From NCBI RefSeq assembly GCF_030815415.1, contig NZ_JAUSWW010000001.1:8990001-9054000 (forward strand): a stretch of DNA of 64,000 nt, given 5' to 3'. The notes under the pieces were generated by a model that was not told where the DNA came from, made no database searches, and saw only the letters and a program-made list of their open reading frames with translations. Of this stretch, positions 60,674 through 64,000 are shown in pieces. Source of the stretch: Streptomyces canus. Lineage in GTDB: Bacteria; Actinomycetota; Actinomycetes; Streptomycetales; Streptomycetaceae. Position 1 is the first letter of the stretch. Every line of letters starts with the position of its first letter. The position numbers and the translations under genes are program-made.

Positions 60674-60755
60674 CCCCGACCCCTCCCGGTTCGGGATTCC
60701 GCACGCCTTGTCATGACCCTTGTCGCCAAGTCATCGGACCTCTAGCGTCAAGGTC

Positions 60756-63110
60756 ATGTCGTATGAGATCACTCGAAGAACGACGTTGAAGGCTGCGGCA
60801 AGCTGTACCGGTGCGCTCGCGTTAGGGGCCGGTGTCGGTGAGGCGGTCGCTGATTCCTCCGATGTATCGGGGCAGCCGTTGGTGCTCTGGTACGCCACCC
60901 CCGCCACCGACTGGGAACGCGAAGCCCTCCCCATCGGCAACGGCGCACTCGGCGCCATGATCTTCGGAACCCTCGCCTCCGAACGGCTCCAGTTCAACGA
61001 GAAGACCCTGTGGACCGGCGGCCCCGGTTCGGCCCAGGGCTACGACCACGGCAACTGGCGCGATGCCCGCCCCGGCGCCGTCACCGCCGTCCAGGACGAT
61101 CTCGACGCCCGGACCACCCTCGACCCCGACGCGGTCGCCGCCCGCCTCGGCCAGCGGCGCGTCGGCTACGGCGCCCACCAGACCTTCGGCGACCTCCACC
61201 TCGACCTCCCCGGCGCACCGGCCACCACCCCGGACGACTACCGCCGCGAGCTCGACCTCGACAAGGCCGTCGCGTCCGTCACGTACACCCACCAAGGGGT
61301 ACGCCACCGGCGGGAGTTCTTCGCCTCCCACCCCGACGGCGCGATCGTGGGCCGGCTGAGCGCCGACCGGCCCGGCGGCGTCACCTTCACCCTCCGGTAC
61401 ACCTCGCCGCGCGCCGACTTCACCACCACCGCGGCCGACGGAACCCTGACGGTGCGGGGCGCACTCGCCGACAACGGTCTGCGCTTCGAGGCGCGGATCC
61501 GGGTCCACAGCCAAGGCGGCACCCTCAGCTCCCGCACTGACGGCACCCTCACCGTGACCGGCGCCGACAGCGCCTGGTTCGTCCTGGCCGCGGGCACCGA
61601 CTACGCCGACACCTACCCCGGCTACCGGGGCGCGGACCCGCACACCACCGTCACCCGGACCGTCGAGCAGGCGGGCACCGACCACCAGGCGCTCCTGCGC
61701 CGCCATCTGCGCGACCACCGCGCCCTGTTCCGCCGGGTCGCCCTCGACATCGGCCAGGAACCGCCCGCGGACGTCCCCACGGACCGGCTGCTGTCCGCCT
61801 ACACCGCCGGCCCGACCGCGGCCGACCGCGCCCTGGAAGCCCTCTTCTTCCAGTACGGCCGCTACCTCCTCATCGCCTCCTCACGCCCCGGCTCCCTGCC
61901 CGCCAACCTCCAGGGCGTCTGGAACCAGAGCACCTCGCCCCCGTGGTCCGCCGACTACCACGTCAACATCAACCTGCAGATGAACTACTGGCTCGCCGAG
62001 GCCGCGAACCTCGCCGAGACGACGGAGCCCTACGACCGTTTCGTCGAGGCGCTGCGCGCCCCGGGACGCCGCAGCGCACAGGAGATGTTCGGCTCGCGCG
62101 GCTGGGTCGTGCACAACGAGACCAATCCGTACGGCTTCACCGGTGTGCACGACTGGGCGACCGCGTTCTGGTTCCCCGAGGCGGCGGCCTGGCTCACCCA
62201 ACAGCTGTACGAGCACTACCGGTTCGGCGGCTCCACGGCCTACCTCCGCACCACCGCCTACCCGGCGCTGAAGGAGGCCGCCGAGTTCTGGCTGGACAAC
62301 CTGCGCACCGATCCGCGCGACGGCACCCTCGTCGTCACGCCCAGCTACTCGCCGGAGCACGGGGACTTCACGGCCGGCGCGGCCATGTCGCAGCAGATCG
62401 TCCACGACCTGTTCACCAACACCCTCGAAGCGGCCCGGATCCTCGGCGACTCACCCGGCTTCCGCCGCCGACTGGAAGAGACGCTCGGGCGGCTCGACCC
62501 CGGCCTGCGCATCGGCTCCTGGGGACAACTCCAGGAGTGGAAGGCCGACCTGGACGATCCCGCCGACGAACACCGGCATGTCTCCCACCTGTTCGCCCTC
62601 CACCCGGGACGCCAGATCGAGCCCGGCAGCCGGTGGGCCGAGGCGGCCAAAGTCTCCCTCACCGCGCGCGGCGACGGCGGCACCGGCTGGTCCAAGGCGT
62701 GGAAGGTCAACTTCTGGGCCCGGCTGCGCGACGGCGACCACGCCCACCTCATGCTCGGCGAACAACTCAGACTCTCCACCCTGCCCAACCTCTGGGACAC
62801 CCACCCGCCGTTCCAGATCGACGGCAACTTCGGTGCCACGTCGGGGATCGTGGAGATGCTCCTGCAGAGCCAGCACGGCGTGATCGAGGTACTGCCGGCC
62901 CTGCCCGCCGCCTGGCCCGACGGCTCGGTCCGGGGACTGCGGGCCCGCGGCGGTGCCACCGTCGACGTCGAGTGGGCCGGCGGCCGGGCGACCCGGATCG
63001 CGCTGACGGCGGCACGGACACGTGAACTGGCCCTACGCAGCGACCTGTTCTCAAGCGGCGAGCTGACGTTCAAGGCGGTCGCGGGCCGCCACTACACCTG
63101 GAAGGCCTGA
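60756..63110 (+). CDS. glycoside hydrolase family 95 alpha-L-fucosidase, Tat-exported
   Basis: A 784-residue GH95-type enzyme. TRRTTLKAAASCTGALALGAG is a Tat-type signal; the substrate domain starts LWYATPATDWEREALPIGNGALGAMIFG. The catalytic (alpha/alpha)6 barrel has NLQMNYW (the base-activating Asn), VTPSYSPEHG (general acid Glu) and PFQIDGNFG (Asp). GH95 enzymes release alpha-1,2-L-fucose or L-galactose from polysaccharides. MSYEITRR at 60756 is chosen over an ATG 12 codons upstream because it places the Tat motif near the N-terminus. Monocistronic; the next gene converges. Confidence 0.92.
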   Translation: MSYEITRRTTLKAAASCTGALALGAGVGEAVADSSDVSGQPLVLWYATPATDWEREALPIGNGALGAMIFGTLASERLQFNEKTLWTGGPGSAQGYDHGNWRDARPGAVTAVQDDLDARTTLDPDAVAARLGQRRVGYGAHQTFGDLHLDLPGAPATTPDDYRRELDLDKAVASVTYTHQGVRHRREFFASHPDGAIVGRLSADRPGGVTFTLRYTSPRADFTTTAADGTLTVRGALADNGLRFEARIRVHSQGGTLSSRTDGTLTVTGADSAWFVLAAGTDYADTYPGYRGADPHTTVTRTVEQAGTDHQALLRRHLRDHRALFRRVALDIGQEPPADVPTDRLLSAYTAGPTAADRALEALFFQYGRYLLIASSRPGSLPANLQGVWNQSTSPPWSADYHVNINLQMNYWLAEAANLAETTEPYDRFVEALRAPGRRSAQEMFGSRGWVVHNETNPYGFTGVHDWATAFWFPEAAAWLTQQLYEHYRFGGSTAYLRTTAYPALKEAAEFWLDNLRTDPRDGTLVVTPSYSPEHGDFTAGAAMSQQIVHDLFTNTLEAARILGDSPGFRRRLEETLGRLDPGLRIGSWGQLQEWKADLDDPADEHRHVSHLFALHPGRQIEPGSRWAEAAKVSLTARGDGGTGWSKAWKVNFWARLRDGDHAHLMLGEQLRLSTLPNLWDTHPPFQIDGNFGATSGIVEMLLQSQHGVIEVLPALPAAWPDGSVRGLRARGGATVDVEWAGGRATRIALTAARTRELALRSDLFSSGELTFKAVAGRHYTWKA

Positions 63111-63164
63111 ACCTCCGCGACCGCCTCTCACCGAGGAGTGGCACCGCCGACTGCCGGACGCTCC

Positions 63165-64000
63165 CTACCGGGAGACCTGCACGTCGACGTCGGCCGCCCG
63201 CACGAACGCCACCCGGTGACCGAACTGGATCTCGTAGTAGAGATCCTTGCCGACCACGACCTGGTGCGAGTCCGTGGTGAACGTGACCGCGTAGTAGTAC
63301 TCACCCGGCACCTTGTCGCCGACCACGTACTTCTGGCCCCTGGGCAGTTTGTACGGCAGCGGCGACACCGCCTGTGCGGGCACTCCCGCCGGGTACGCGG
63401 AGGCCTCCGGGTAGGCGCGCCCGTACACCGGGACGCTCTCCACGCCGGCCTTGGGCGTCACCACCTGGCCCTTCGCGCTCACCGCGGCCGGGTCCTTCCC
63501 CGGGTTCTGGAACCAGGCCTTCTGACCCAGATACCAGATCGCCGTCCAGTCTCCGTCGCGCCCGGCGACCGCGTACTGCTGACCGGTGGAGACCCGCGAG
63601 GAGATGTCGTTCACCCCGGTGCCCGGCACCGTGCCCAGACCGATGTCCTTGATCAGGGGGTAGGTCGTGCCCGGCCCGGAGTACAGACGTACCTCGCTGG
63701 AGCCGTGCGCCGCACACGGCTCGCCCTTGGTGACGCAGCCCGTGTACTCCGGCTGGTTGGCCGCGTAGTCGGGCCGGATCGTCACCAGCGCGGCCTGCTT
63801 GCCGCCGGTCGCCTTGAAGGGCCGGCCGAGCAGCTCGAAGTAGTGCCGCCAGTCCCAGTACGGCCCGGGGTCGGTGTGCATGCCGCCGACGGTGGCCGTG
63901 GTCGGGCCCGGCACATTGTCGTGGCCGAGGATGTGCTGCCGGTCCAGCGGGATGTCGTACTTCTTGGCGAGGTACTTCACCAGCCGCGCCGAGGAGCGGT
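63165..64000 (-). CDS. N-acetylmuramoyl-L-alanine amidase (PGRP/Amidase_2), C-terminal part
   Basis: The open frame continues to the right edge without a start, so the N-terminus lies outside the window. The visible part reads RSSARLVKYLAKKYDIPLDRQHILGHDNVPGPTTATVGGMHTDPGPYWDWRHYFELLG, the end of an Amidase_2 domain with catalytic-zinc His (GHDNVPG) and the DPGPYWDW motif. Beta-rich segments (AALVTIRPDYAANQPEYTGCVTK; SSEVRLYSGPG) resemble SH3-type wall-binding repeats. It should cleave the amide between muramic acid and L-Ala. Two Cys (TGCV; GEPCAA) may form a disulfide. Convergent with the fucosidase gene. Confidence 0.9.
   Translation of the reverse strand, partial: RSSARLVKYLAKKYDIPLDRQHILGHDNVPGPTTATVGGMHTDPGPYWDWRHYFELLGRPFKATGGKQAALVTIRPDYAANQPEYTGCVTKGEPCAAHGSSEVRLYSGPGTTYPLIKDIGLGTVPGTGVNDISSRVSTGQQYAVAGRDGDWTAIWYLGQKAWFQNPGKDPAAVSAKGQVVTPKAGVESVPVYGRAYPEASAYPAGVPAQAVSPLPYKLPRGQKYVVGDKVPGEYYYAVTFTTDSHQVVVGKDLYYEIQFGHRVAFVRAADVDVQVSR

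Overview
The window is a stretch of chromosome from a high-GC actinobacterium, most likely Streptomyces. The evidence is strong third-position GC bias, many GTG starts, many short ATGA/GTGA overlaps, and families typical of that genus: DUF397, ABATE/CGNR, Rv1733c-like, MEDS/STAS and SpoIIE-type signalling proteins, PGRP amidase and GH95. No rRNA, tRNA, CRISPR array, prophage or intact transposase was seen. It reads as ordinary accessory-rich chromosome arm.

Layout. 0-4.4 kb: two small methyltransferases, an NTF2-like protein and a STAND ATPase. 4.5-7.1 kb: a two-gene MEDS signalling operon facing a HutC-type GntR regulator. 7.1-16.1 kb: hydrolases, an 8-oxoguanine deaminase-like amidohydrolase, a molybdopterin oxidoreductase with its flavin reductase, a quinone oxidoreductase with a GNAT enzyme, and a MarR regulator divergent from a PrmC-like methyltransferase. 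16-23.6 kb: a PAS-GAF-SpoIIE phosphatase, a frameshifted M20 hydrolase, a 2,4-dienoyl-CoA reductase and a PadR regulator. 23.5-26.3 kb: secreted proteins, including a fibronectin-III lipoprotein divergent from a GH75 chitosanase. 26.3-28.4 kb: dhaKLM. 28.5-31.2 kb: a metal patch with a Cys-rich four-helix protein, a cobalamin riboswitch, cbtB and cbtA, and a histidine-phosphatase-fold protein that has lost its catalytic histidines.

31-57 kb holds much acyl-CoA chemistry: an acyl-CoA dehydrogenase behind a KstR-like operator, a nitronate monooxygenase with an acyl-CoA ligase, two more ligases and a phenylacetate-CoA ligase, then crotonase, DUF35 and two thiolase-fold genes arranged like a steroid or branched side-chain degradation operon. 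Two loci 13.7 kb apart in this region share an almost identical 17-nt dyad, so they probably answer to one repressor that is not encoded in the window. Other genes interspersed here are a TPR serine/threonine kinase, a phytoene-desaturase-like flavoenzyme, a penicillin acylase, a Tat-exported beta-lactamase-fold hydrolase and an LTA-synthase-like membrane protein.

57-64 kb: DUF397, a universal stress protein carrying an interspersed repeat inside its coding sequence, an ABATE regulator, an internally deleted LAL-type LuxR regulator, a GH95 fucosidase and the end of a PGRP-type amidase cut by the window edge.

The least ordinary observations are the shared dyad regulon, the Cys-less thiolase pair beside DUF35, the pseudo-phosphatase in the cobalamin/cobalt patch, tandem MarR operators, a MITE-like element inserted exactly at two convergent stop codons, and the repeat families. 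All functional calls come from reading the sequence; no database search was run.
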